From the NCBI GenBank assembly GCA_024760905.1, contig CM045731.1, forward strand, positions 56,757,625 through 56,821,624: 64,000 nt of DNA, in the 5' to 3' direction. Both the position numbers and the translations under genes were made by a program. Positions within the stretch are counted from its first letter, which is position 1. The number at the start of each line of letters is the position of its first letter. The notes below the pieces were generated by a model. That model did not search any database, had not been told where the DNA came from, and saw only the letters and a list, made by a program, of their open reading frames with translations. This document shows, piece by piece, positions 1-11,500 of this stretch. This DNA comes from Plotosus lineatus (taxonomy: Eukaryota; Chordata; Actinopteri; Siluriformes; Plotosidae).

Positions 1-61
1 TCAGAAAGAATATGAAGAACTGTGTGAGTGTGTATTGGATTTTTCAATGACATATTTATAC

Positions 62-192
62 CAGCTGTGGGCCATTAGCGTCTGCCTCACGTGGAGAATA
101 CTGAGCCCTGTAATCATCATCATCATCATCTTCTTCTTCTTCCTCTTCCTGAACCTTCTGGAATGTCCGTTTCATCCCCTTCTTCTCATCTG
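62..192 (-). CDS. rprd1b: rprd1b coding exon 4 (last one in the window)
   Basis: After a T-rich acceptor the exon reads ADEKKGMKRTFQKVQ, then a run of Glu and Asp codons, then YRAQYSPREADANGPQL, and stops at a GTATAA donor at 61-60. This matches the KRTFQQIQEEEDDDY region of RPRD1B, with a longer acidic run. The next exon should lie left of the window. Confidence 0.88.
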
Positions 193-1507
193 CTGAAAAA
201 AAAAAACTATGAACATTACAAAAGATTACAAACAAACTAAAAGCTAAAAAGAGGCATGTGTGGCTTTCTAATTTATTCAGGAGGTGTGGCCTATGTGGTT
301 CAGGCCCTGTAAAGGGGGCTAGGTCTATGAAGACCAGTACTGATGAAAGGAGATGTGTTCATGAGTCCCTGTGACAAAAGGCATGGCCTATGTGTGTCAG
401 TATTGGTGAAAGAAGGCAAGGGTTATGTGCCTGTCAGTAAAAGGAAACAGGGTCTATGTGTCTGTAAGTCACAGTGAAAGGTGTGACCTATATGGGTCAG
501 TCTAAGTGAAAGGAAACATGCTGTATGTGACAAGAACTGTAAAACCAGTACTCCGTTTCAGACTATTATTATTATTATCATCATCACGTTATATTGATGT
601 GTTGTTGATGAAAACACATGATAGTGTGTACAGTGTAGATGTGTAAAGCAACCTGCAGCTTTGTGTCTGGGACTGTTGGAGTCTTCGATAGCCAGCTTGA
701 GCTGCTGAATGAAATCGGAGCGATACAGACTGCGCTCCTGCCAGATGGTCAACAGCCTCTCCATGTGCTTCCTGCAGCTGTTGTCTGTTTCTCTACACAC
801 ACACATGCACACACATTACATATAAATAATACACACACACACATACACAAACAGGGGATTGAGGATGAGACTTCAAACAGAGGAATTTGAGGATAAATGA
901 CAGACACAGAGAGAAACAGACCCTTCTTTCTACAAACACCATGGCACACTGACCTTGCTACATGCGAGCAGGCATCGACGAGGACTCCTTCGAAATCCCG
1001 CGTGAACTCAGGTCCTTTTTTCTTACTGTTCTGTATGACATCATTGGCGAGGTAAAGGAAGGTCAGCTTCCGGCTGCTTTTGGCTGAAACACATGCAAAC
1101 AAAAGAATTTTTTAACAAATCTAAAGATTAATCAACCATGCCTTTGTTTGCTACCCAACCCCTATAGCCCTCCCGCAGGTGGTGGGTCCATAGGAGGGCA
1201 GGCCAATATCTCCTTTTCAGGCTGAGCCTAGCCTGGCTCCATGGACAGAAGCCTGACCACCAGGTACTCGTCTTCCAGCCCCAACCCCAGGCTTGGCTCT
1301 AGGGGGGAATTAATCACATAAAAACATCTTATTTCATAAACCGCCAAAAACCTTACCTTTTTTTAGCTCTTTATGCCACACACGGACGATGGGGCCTGAA
1401 TGTTTGCGGTGGTGTATGATCCACAGTGACAGCGTCTGAACGCTCTGCTGCGAGTTACTCAGCTCAGACAGCTTCTTCTCCAAGGCAGACTCGGAAAACG
1501 AGGACAT
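62..1507 (-). CDS. rprd1b: RPRD1B (CREPT), N-terminal part; gene runs off left edge
   Basis: Regulator of nuclear pre-mRNA domain protein 1B binds phosphorylated repeats of the RNA polymerase II CTD in the nucleus and acts with CTD phosphatases in the transcription cycle. Four coding exons join in phase (1357-1507, 954-1083, 653-792, 62-192) to give the first 183 residues. Residues 1 to about 133 are the CTD-interacting domain, including the stretch KLTFLYLANDVIQNSK; an acidic run of E and D codons follows in exon 4. The start MSSFSESALEKKLSELSNSQ matches RPRD1B rather than RPRD1A, which begins MSAFSEA. The C-terminal coiled-coil half lies beyond base 1. The gene is divergent from tti1, as in human. 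Identification rests on remembered family sequence and on clean splice phases. Confidence 0.93.
193..652 (-). repeat. rprd1b intron 3 with a GGTGTGGCC-type minisatellite
   Basis: Between exons 3 and 4 about eight degenerate units of roughly 35 bases occupy about 255-540, each with a variant of GGAGGTGTGGCCTATGTG. The same unit appears again at 8225-8370 and, as its complement, at 52500-52990. No coding content is seen. Confidence 0.6.
653..792 (-). CDS. rprd1b: rprd1b coding exon 3
   Basis: The acceptor is (TG)n followed by TAG (complement of 793-794 and beyond), without a normal pyrimidine tract. The exon encodes the end of the CID, including ERLLTIWQERSLY and FIQQLKL, and ends at a GTTGCT donor in phase 1. 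Confidence 0.9.
954..1083 (-). CDS. rprd1b: rprd1b coding exon 2
   Basis: The acceptor AG is the complement of 1084-1085 and the donor GTCAGT starts at 953. The exon completes an Ala codon and encodes the CID core from KSSRKLTFLYLANDV to the SHVA segment, ending with two bases of an Arg codon. Confidence 0.92.
1145..1312. repeat. Dispersed repeat fragment in rprd1b intron 1
   Basis: A GC-richer island beginning CCCAACCCCTATAGCCCTCC and ending near GGCTTGGCTCTAGG contrasts with the AT-rich intron around it. I recognise this wording as a common fish dispersed repeat, possibly part of a LINE, but cannot name the family. It is not coding for rprd1b. Confidence 0.45.
1357..1507 (-). CDS. rprd1b: rprd1b coding exon 1
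   Basis: ATG is the complement of CAT at 1505-1507. The exon codes for residues 1-50 plus one base and ends at a GTAAGG donor (complement of 1351-1356). An in-frame ATG exists further upstream at 1604-1606, but the residues after it do not resemble the family, so the inner ATG is chosen. Confidence 0.92.
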
Positions 1508-2099
1508 GTCGTCAAGTGCTAAACCAGAAAACCAAATAAACCAGGAGAATCTCTGGGTCTGACAGCTTAGAGGGAGTGTTAATACATAACGAAGCTGGAT
1601 GAACAAATAAGCCTTCAGCTTTACTTGAACTTCTGCTGATTATTACCTGAACATATGGGAGATGAGAAAAGTTTAGTGGAGAGTAATAAACATATCAGGC
1701 ATTACAAATTATCTTACATTTATCAACAGATTTTGGTGTTTAGATGTTACATGTAGTATTTAAAATGTCTCAATAACAGATTGAATGAATTATTGAAAAT
1801 GTGATTACTGATAATCCCAAAAGACTGGCCTTCCTGTATAAGTGCACTCCAAAAGATAAAGTCGAGCAATTTCTACACCCTACCTCGTGCGCTGAGGTGC
1901 TTAAAAGTAACTGATTTGGGATTCAACACAAGCAATGGAAAAGTGGTGCACATTTTCACATTCGCCTTGTTGGCTGACAGAACACGCCACACCATGCACC
2001 CAGTACCACAAAACACCAGAAATTAGTCACACTTATATAAATATATTTCACTGCGTCTAACCTTTATTTTAAATGGAGTCCAGAAGAGTTTTTCCCAGC

Positions 2100-2480
2100 T
2101 AGCAAAAAAGCTAGCTCAGTTAGCAAAGATGGCAGGTGTGGAGTTTGTCCACTTCACGTCCGAAAAAAAACAGTTTTAAATTCGCTTGTAGTGGTGCGCA
2201 ATCTGTAAACTTTACACAAAACTAACGTATAATTTAAAAGATCTGTTCTTATTTCTTATAACCTGTGAATAACGCGTTTATTATTGGGTAGAAAAACGCA
2301 TTCTTGTGCCTCAAGACGCTCACTGACCGAGTAAACAAACACTCAGGCCGTCGCCTCTGGATGACGTCAAAACCAACGCGACTTTCTTTAGAACAGACGT
2401 GTATAGTAATAGCTTTCTGTTTTCCGGCACTTAAAAGGGTAAAAATCGCTTTGTAAAGATTCCATAAACATGTTGGACCT
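2100..2480. promoter_or_regulatory. Candidate bidirectional promoter for rprd1b and tti1
   Basis: The palindromic CRE core TGACGTCA lies at 2362-2369, and TTTCCGG (an ETS-type GGAA core on the minus strand) lies at 2421-2427. CpG-containing words are denser here than in the flanks. Placement between two divergent housekeeping genes is the main argument. No transcription start can be read from sequence alone. Confidence 0.4.
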
Positions 2481-3075
2481 AAACTAAAACTGGGGTATTG
2501 TATTTCCTTTTATTTTATGTAAAGATAAACCTACAAAATTAGTCTTAACTATCATGTGTAAACAGTTCCATCATACATAATCTATTGAAATATTGTTTGA
2601 TGACGTCTCTAAACGGATGATAGTGAGATTAAGGTTGCCCTAAAATTAAAATTTGGGGTTTCAGAAGGTTGTCTACATGTCTCATAGTGTTATGGACACC
2701 GTTAGGACGGTGTAAACAGCATGTAAAACATGAGCTTTTGAGATATACTGTATATACTGTATATACATACATCTCTTCCATAATATATGTTTACAATATT
2801 TAGACAACTCATTCTGTAATTGCCTTGTGTTATTCAATGCAGTTCTCTCTGTAACTGAGGCTTTTTCTTCAAGATTCACTTATTGTGCTTATGACTGTGC
2901 AATTTCCCTGCTCATTATTCCTTTGTCTAGATAAAGGTGTGTCCATATGACAAAAAATTTAATCTCACTATTGAAGGCTTCATTTCTATGATACACCATA
3001 TGTATCATGGAGTATGTTTGCTTGCAAAACCTAAGTATGCCACTTGGTTGAAATTGGTGGTGAAAAATCCTCCAC

Positions 3076-3262
3076 AGATAAGATAAGATAAGATACAGCT
3101 TTATTAGTCTCACAATGGAGAAATTCACTGTTACAGGCTCTTGAGGTACCATCAGTAGGGGGTGCAAAAATAGATACATGTACAAACATACATATATATT
3201 ATATAAGTAAATAAATAGATAGATACATAAATAGTATAAATGAATAAACAATAAAAGAAAAG
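3076..3262 (-). mobile_element. 5'-truncated LINE 3' end, L2/Rex1-type
   Basis: Reverse-complemented, this stretch matches the 3' end of the LINE at 44500-44705: the words around GCACCCCCTACTGA, then CAGTGAATTTCTCCATTGTG, then AATAAAGCTGTATC and a (TTATC)n tail. It is a short 5'-truncated insertion pointing away from tti1. Confidence 0.8.
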
Positions 3263-3477
3263 AAGGGAACAACTTTGTAGACTGGATAATGAGACTTTTG
3301 CTTTTTCACTAGTCTACTGTCATATTTCTTTAGATTTGGTAGAGGTGTGGTACTGCATATTGTGAATATATTGGCTGCCATGTAATGCAACATACCTTAA
3401 ATTAATCTAAAGACTGCATTGTATAACATTGTGCTCTTGATTCAATGTCTTATAGATTTTATCTGTTCACATGGAGG

Positions 3478-5773
3478 ATGGCTGATCATCTGATTGATGA
3501 CCCGAAAATTGCATTTGCTTACTTGAGGCCTGCCTGTGTCCTACTGACCAAAGAGCCTAGTCTGGCCAATGTAGAGGCTCTGAATGGTCTCCTGCGTGGT
3601 GTTAGCGATGGAGTTCTCCAGCTGCTTCAGGATTATGTCCTTTTCCCTCTTCGATTTGTCCTCAAGACCCCAGGGACCAAACGAGATGGTGTGATCCAAG
3701 CTGTTATGGATACCATAACTTATGTTCTGGAAAATACTTGTATACGGAACTGGGAATCTCTGCGAGAACTCTTTTCTGAGATCTGTCTTTGCCTTTGCTC
3801 TCCAAATAATCCCGGAAAGCCAGCCCCATCATCAGAAGAGCTAAAGTTAGCAGTCCTACAGTGTTTGGATGCTCTCATGCATTCTGCGTATGGAGATGTG
3901 GTGTTCAGACTGTATGAGCCTGTAATGCTTCCTGGACTGGGAGCCGCTGTATCGCTGTTCCTGGCGTTGGCACAGCAAGAGAAAGCAAGACGAGTTCAGG
4001 CAGCAGCATTGAAGTGCCTCCTCTCTCTGTTCTTGCAATGCAACTGTGAACGGACGCATGTAGAACCAGAAGAAGAGGAAAGAAACTTGCTTGGGAATAC
4101 TCTGGCTTCGTTCCTACCTGGGATCATTCAAGCTTTAAGTCATGTGATTAGCGGAGACATGAGACAAGGGCATGTAGTTACAGTGAAAGCCATGAGGGTT
4201 TGGTACACCACAGTGGGATTGGTTATGGCTGATAAACAGCTTCAGAATGACAGCACTGCAAGTGCAGAGTCACCCGAGTTGGGTAGGATAGGAGAGGTGA
4301 TGGTGAAAAGGACTCCTTCTTGGAGGATGTCCACATCCCAAAGACTTGTGTTGGCACTGCAGAAAGTGATCTCATATACCTCAGCGCACCAACATTGGAA
4401 AGTAAGATTGGAACTGGTCAATCTGTCACGTCATCTTCTTACCCAGTGCAGCAAATCGTTACCTGAATGTATTGGTCATCTTCTTGAGGCATTGGTTGGC
4501 GCAGTCTCTGATGAAGAACCTCAAGTTAAAGAGCGGTGTTCTGCTGTACTCGGTGAGGTATCAAAAAGAAACGAAGCTACAGGGGGTAAAGCTTTTAACG
4601 ACATCCTGTCTGAGAACTTGCACAACTTGGCGACTTCTCTGCCTCGACTCATGAGAACGACGGACGACAAGCGAAAACTGTTTATCATTTCTGTGTTTCT
4701 GGGCTACCTGAAGATCCTCGGTCCTCAAGTTGATTCGGTCTTAATGTCAGCAGTTCACCTTCAACGTATCTCTAAAGCCTTGATGCAGGTGCTGGAGTTG
4801 GATGTTACAGATGTCAGAATCGTAGAGGAAAGAAGTTTCGTGCCATTATCCAACTTGGAAACTGATGCCCCTAAAGTGCAACACCAAAGGAAAAACTTTC
4901 TTTATTTTACAGACGACCAGATCTTCTCGGCATTGATACAGGTATGCCGGATGCTGGGTCGCTATGGGAACCTTTATTTACTGGTGGACCACTTCTTGGA
5001 GCTGTACAAAGAGTCGTCGGTTTACCGCAAACAAGCTGCTTTGGTGCTCAGCGAGGTGATCAGTGGGGCAGCAGGGGTTGGGGTTGAAACAGGTGACTGT
5101 TCGGAGGGTTCCAGAGTCAGTCACGAGGACCTGAAAGGTGTGATCACATCCATAATTGAGGAATACATCAGCTTGAATAATTGGCATCTCGCCACTCTAA
5201 TGGACGACCCAGATGATAAACCTCAGGAGAATCGTCCTTCTGTAGTCCCTTCAATTTTAGACAGGTCTAATGAAAATGGACACGAACTTACCCCAGCCTT
5301 CGGTTCCAAAACTGTAACATTTCACCAGCTGAACAGCAACATCTGGCAGCTTTGTATCCAGTTGGAAGGGATCGGCTCCTTCGCTTTAGCTCTAGGCTCT
5401 GAGTTTCGCCTGCTTTTGATGACATCTCTCTACCCAGTGCTCGAGAAGGCTGGAGATACTTCGCTACTGGTCAGCCTGACAGCTCTGAACACCATACATG
5501 ACCTGTGCGTGGCTTGCAACTATCGCACGTCCAAGGAGCTGGTGATCAGCAACGTAGACTACCTGCTAAACGATATTTCTCTGAACCTGAACAGACCCAG
5601 CATACACCCTCATGCCCCGCAAGTCCTCGCTGTCATGTTCACTCATTCGGATGCTGCTCTCCTGCCCCTAGTGGCCGACGTAGTCCAGGACATTCTTGCA
5701 GCCCTGGATCTGAGCTATGACCAGAGATCACAGCAGTTCTGTCTTGTTATGCATTCACTAATGAGGGCACTGG
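3478..5773 (+). CDS. tti1: tti1 coding exon 1
   Basis: This large exon begins [18 protein letters not shown] and runs without interruption to the CTG-G before a GTGAGT donor at 5774. It holds about 765 codons covering most of the HEAT-repeat scaffold. The acceptor AG at 3454-3455 places 22 untranslated bases before the ATG. Confidence 0.94.
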
Positions 5774-7893
5774 GTGAGTGTTTTTTATCTTCCAAACCCT
5801 ATCTCTGTAATGTTCACGCAGATTCCCGTGTATGTCCATTCATGCGATGTCTTTTGCTGCAGTGAGGTGGTTTAGTACCAGCAAGATGGATCACAGGGAG
5901 AATTCCATGGCTGATGAAGACAAATCGTCTGCTGAGGCGCAGAATCTTCAGCGGTTTCTTTTGGATTACCAGAAGCTGAAGGAGCTAGCAGAGGGGATCG
6001 GTGCTGAGGAGGGGGAGGAGTCAAGTTCTGCAGGCAAGAGCAGTTCAGTATCTGCTAAGCTAACAGTGTTACATTTAACTTTTATTGATCTTATTGTAAC
6101 TTGGTTTACTAAATATATTTTTATTATTATTTATGTAATTGTTTTATGTCTATTTTGGTTATATGCTTAGTAAGATGTTTCATACCTCATGCCAACGGCT
6201 AATCAGATGACACCTTTCTTGGTTGTTGGTTTATTGTCTATTGTTAGTGTTTCGTTATTGAATGTCTTACGCGCATTCAGTTTGATGTAAAAGGCAAACA
6301 CATGGTTGCAGTTTAATATTTAACATTTTAAAACTCGCTGGCACATCCATATCACAGCAAGAAGGTACCAGGTCCGAGTTCAGTGTTCGGTAAGGTCGTT
6401 TATGTGTGAAGTTTGCATGTTATTCTCTGTGTTTCTATGGGTTTCCTCCGGGTACTCCAATTTCCTCAGACAGTTCAACGATATCGTCAGCTATTACAAA
6501 TTGCCCTGGACTGTGAGTGTGAATGGTTGTGTGTAGTTTGCACAGACGCTACCCTACTTACAAACATTCGTTTTATGAACATCCGGACATACGAACAGGG
6601 CTGTCCGAGGTCGAAAGTGAAATGAAATTGAAGAACAAGTAGAAATAGAAATTGAATAAAATGTACAGATAGATAGATCATAAATATAAGTATGAAATAT
6701 GATTAAACATTGCCGTGAGGTACACTTCATATTCGATGAAGGCTCCGGCAGAGGAGCGTGGCTGACACACGCGGGCGGATCGCAATGTGCACACCTGATC
6801 CCACTCACCAATCTACCGTGCTATAAAGACGAGCAGCGCGCTCATCCCGGTGCAAGAAGATTGTCCCTCTTCTCGTCCCTGTTTTCCTGTGATCTCTCTG
6901 GCTCCTGATTTCAGCTTCGCACTCAACCAGTTCCTGCTTCATAGTTTCCCATATCTAAAGTTTTTGTGTTTCTCTTCGCCACTAGCAGTGATTACGTTTC
7001 CCCCTTGATCAAGTGCCTCCCCTGTAACAATAAAGTGTTTCCATGTTCATCCTACTCTGTCTCCTGCATTTTGGGTCCGGCTGAAAGTTCCAGACGTCAT
7101 AGTTAGCTTGATAATTTATGGTGTATTTAGGTTTGCACCTTGTACCAATAAATGATGAATCCAATAGAATGAAATAAGATGATTATGCAGAGAGAGAGAT
7201 TGTATAGAGTACAAACTCGTATAGGTTACTTAAACAAGCTTTAAACACACGTTCCCCTCTAAAGATTGCCCTGTAACGTCTTACGAACAAATTCATCTAA
7301 CGAACGGCCACCCGGAACGTATTTAGTTTGTATGTTGGGGAGCGTCTGTATATTGGTATGAAGGTGTGCCCTGCCTTTACTTTGAGTCGGCAGAGAGAGG
7401 CTCCCAGCCTCCCCATGGATATTGTAGATTTAAAAGGGTTGTGTGATTTCAAGATATGTGTGCTGTGGCTCTTCGGTTTACAGACACTCCTCCTGCAGAG
7501 GCGGCAGCTCCGGAGCTGAAAGAGGAGGAGGACGAGGACGGTCTTTACGTGAAACCAGCTCTGCCCTTACATGTGTCTCTTACTAAAGATGTGATGGAGC
7601 GTTGCGTTCACCTGCTTTCTCACCCCAACATGAGCGTACGACTGAAGGTGGAGAACGTTCCAGAAAAATATGTCGTTTTCTTTCTTTTACATACAGTATT
7701 TTTAAAAAAAAACAAATTTTGTGTGTGTGTGTGTGTGTGTGTGTAGGTCCTGGAGATTGTAGAGCTGTGTGTGTCTGTACTGAGTGAGATGGAGAATGAA
7801 CTTTTACCCATGGTGCATCGCTGCTGGCCAGCTCTTCTCCAGCGCCTCACCAATGATGACCCACTCACAATTCCCCAAGCTTTCAAGGTATGG

Positions 7894-7949
<56 letters not shown>

Positions 7950-8530
7950 TATTTATAATCTTTCCACGAATTTCTCCCTCTATAGGTGTTGTGTGTGTTG
8001 GTTCAGAGGTGTGGTGACTTCCTGAGGAAGCGCATGTCTAAAGAGGTCCTGCCACGACTCACGTCATCACTGTCACGGCAGGCTGAGACGAGTGCTCGTG
8101 CCAGTCCAACGTACACTCACACACTCTCGTACAAGCTGCAGTTGGCCGTGCTACAGGGACTCGGACCTTTGTGTACGCGTTTGGACCTGGGTAAGACGTG
8201 GTCTCTGAACATCAGTCTTTGTGAATGAAAAGAAGCCATAGGCTCTGTGAGCGCAGGAGAGGGAGGTGTGGCTTATATGAATGCCAGTTTTGGCAATGGA
8301 GAGGGAGACGTGTGAGTCCATATCTAAGTAAAGGAGGTGTGGTCTCTGCCTTTGTGCACATCATTGTCAGTGTAAGAACCCCCCCACACACTTATTTTAT
8401 TTAATAACCCATTTTCTTCCTCTGCTGCAGTGACATTATTACACCTCTAGATGACAGACTTGTACTGCTCCTGAAAAAAAAACTGAGTACAGCTGCAGTG
8501 AAAACTGCCTTTGCATCTCAATGTGTAGCA

Positions 8531-8587
<57 letters not shown>

Positions 8588-11500
8588 TGCACACTCACTC
8601 GCTCTAGAACCTCAGGTGTTCCCTCACTCTGGTGCACAGACATCCAGGGTTCTCTAACTTCCAACACACACACCTGCTCACTCACACTTGTCCCCTGGGT
8701 GTCCCCTCACTCTGAGGAGGATTCTCTCACACACACACAGGTGGTGACAAGGATGTGTGAGAGGGACTCGTAGACGAGGTGATGATCAGAAGACTCTTGA
8801 GACGGCGCATCTCACTGAAATGAACCAGAGCCAGAGAGGGAGTGAGTTGTTTACAAAAATGTCCGTGATGTATTTTAATTCGTGACCTCTGGAGACATCC
8901 GTGCTCTTTTAGTGTATTGCTTCTCCGGCAGAGAAGGCGGTGCGGTGCTCAAACACGTTGTAATGAGTGACTGAGATGAGCCGAGGGGGAGCAGACCACC
9001 AGAGTGCGTAGGAGACTTTTAAAACTTTGTGTGTGAATTGTTCACAGTTACAGCTCATAATGCTGGGCCACAGGTCTGAGAAGACTGAAAGGTTAAAGAA
9101 ACAGAGAGAGAGAGGGAGTGATGGGGAGAGAGGGAGCTGGAGAGAGAGCGGGGGGGGGGATGCTAGAGACATACAAAGGAGAGGGGGAGATGGGGAGAAT
9201 TAGAGAAGGAGATGGAAAAAGGGGGAAGATGAGGGAGAGGGGGTGAGGTGGGGAGGAGGGGGTTGGGGAGAGAGATGGGGTGGGGGACAGGGAGATGGTG
9301 GAGAAAGAGAGAGGGAGATGGTGAAGGGAGAGAGGAAGATGCGAGAGAGATGGGGTGGGGACAGGGAGATGGGGAAGCGACGGGGAGATGAGGAGAGAGA
9401 GGAAGATGGGGAGAGGGAGATTAGGGGAGGAGATAGGAAGAAAGCGAGGAAGATGGAGAGTGACAGAGGGAGAGAGGGGAAGGAGATGGGGAGTGGTGGG
9501 AGAGGGAGATTGGGGAGAAAGGGTGGGAGACAGGGTGATGGGGAGAAAGAGATAGGGTGGGAGATGGGGGAGTGGGGGAGATGGGGGAGTGAGAGAGGGG
9601 AGATGAGGTGGGGGAAGAGAGGGAGATGGGGGAAAGAGGGGGAGACCCGGGAGAAAGAGGGGGAGAGCGGGAGATATGGGAGGGTGGGGAGAGAGAGGGA
9701 GATGGGGGTGAGGAATAGAGGGGAGATGGGGGAGCGAGATAGAGGGGAGAGGGAGATTGGGGAGAAAGAGAGAGATGGCGTACAAGAGAGGGAGATGGGG
9801 TGGGGAGATGGAGATGGGAGAGAGGTGGGAGCGAGGGAGATGAAGGGGAGATAGAAAGGAAGATGGGGGAGCAAGATAGGGTGGGAGATGAGGTGGAGAA
9901 AGAGAGGAAGATGGAGGGAAAGAAGAGGTGGGAGATATGGGGAGGGGTGGGTGAGAGGGAGATGGGGAGAAAGAGGGGGAGACTGGGGAGATGGGGTGGG
10001 AGAGGGAGATTGGGGAAGAGAGAGATGGAGTGAGAGAGATGAGGTGGGGGAGATAGACATGGGAGAGAGGGCGAGGGAGAGAGAGGGAGGGAGGGAAGTG
10101 ATAGAGAGGGAGATGAGGGGAGATAGAGAGGGAGATAATGGGAGATGAGGGAGGGTAAGAGGGAGATTGGGGAGAAAGGGGGAGGAAGATGGAGGAGAAA
10201 GGGAGAGAGGGAGAGAAAGAGGAAAATGAGATGGAGATGGAGATGGGGGATATAGAGATGAGAGGGAGATGAGGGAGATGAGGGAGGGAGAACGAGAGGG
10301 AAATGGGGGTGAGACATAGGGTGGTGACCGGGAGATGAGGATAATAATTATTATTTAAATAGTTTCATCCAGTACCAAAAGCTTCACAGCTTTTCTATAT
10401 TTGAGCAAACATGTTCATTAAGTGCCCCGGTGGTAAGGTGCTGGGTGTGGGAGAAAGAGAGAGAGAGAGAGATGGAGGTGGGAGATAGGGTTGGAGACAG
10501 GGAGACGGTGGGGTGGGAGAGAGGGAGGTTGGGGGAGATAGATGGGGTGGGAGAGAGGGAGATGGGGAGATTCGGGGAGGGATGGGAGAGGGAGACCGGG
10601 AGAGAGATATGGTGGGAGGGAGAGAAATGGGGTGGGAGAGAGGGAGATGGTGGAGAGAGATAGAGGGAGAGAGATAGGGTGGGGAGGGGGTAGAGAGATA
10701 GAGTGAAGCATAAAGATAGAGAGATGAGGGGATGAAGGGGACATGAGGGAGGGTGAGAGGGAAGGAGATGAGGGGAGAGACAGGGAGTTTGGAGGAGAGA
10801 GGGGAAGAGAGGAGGAGATGAGTGAGAAAGAGGGGGAGGGGGAAAGAGAGGGAGATGTGGGGAAAGAGGGGAGGGGTGGGGAGTGGGAGAGAGAGGAAGA
10901 TGGGGAGATGAAGAGTAGAAAGAGGGAGATGGGGAGAGGGAGAAAGAGAGGAAGATGGGGAGAGACATGGAGTGGGAGAGAGGGGGGAAGAGAGCGAAGG
11001 AGAGGGGGAGAGGGAGATGGGGAGTGACAGGGGGAGAGAGGAAGAAGGAGAGAGGGGGGGGAGAGAGGGAGATGGAGAGGGAGATGGAGAGAGAGAGTGG
11101 ACAGAGAGGGAGATGGAGAGAGAAAGTGGGGAAGAGAGGGAGATGAAAGGAGGGAGATGGAGATAGAGGGAGAGAGAGTGGGGCAGAGAGAGAGAGATGA
11201 GGGAGGGAGAGAGTGGGAGGTTCTGTAGTGAAACATGTACACGGTACAGCACCACAAGCTTTCATTCAGGATTCTGTGGAAATCAGGAGCGACGCTGTGG
11301 AACAGTAAACGAATCCTGATGGGGAAACGTTCTGGGTGGGACAATTTCTCTTCGGTTCTCCAAGAAATAAAGCATGATGGGACCTTTATTACATCACACT
11401 TCCTCTATCTCCAGATATACGCGGGAGGTGGAGCTAGGACTGGAAGGAGAGTGAAAGATAAATGGACAGGAAGATGGATAGAAAGGGAGAGATGCATAGA

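Larger units (their letters stand above)
1508..3477. other. rprd1b-tti1 head-to-head spacer
   Basis: About 2 kb separates the two start codons. It holds the 5' untranslated regions, the putative shared promoter near 2100-2480 and a LINE 3' end at 3076-3262. An acceptor-like TTATAG at 3450-3455, just before the tti1 ATG, suggests an untranslated tti1 first exon further left. No coding exon was recognised. Confidence 0.6.

Noticed and set aside
3445..3477. Upstream in-frame ATG extending tti1 by 11 residues
   Set aside because: An AG acceptor at 3454-3455 puts this ATG in the intron, and the family protein starts at the next Met.
6048..6053. GTATCT as the donor of tti1 exon 2
   Set aside because: It gives phase 0, which shifts exon 3 into an early stop; CAG/GCAAGA at 6034 keeps the frame.
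9093..11344. Several long reading frames (200-308 codons) of Ser/Pro/Leu or Gly/Arg/Glu on both strands
   Set aside because: They are produced by the polypurine tract, overlap in every frame and show no domain or codon structure.
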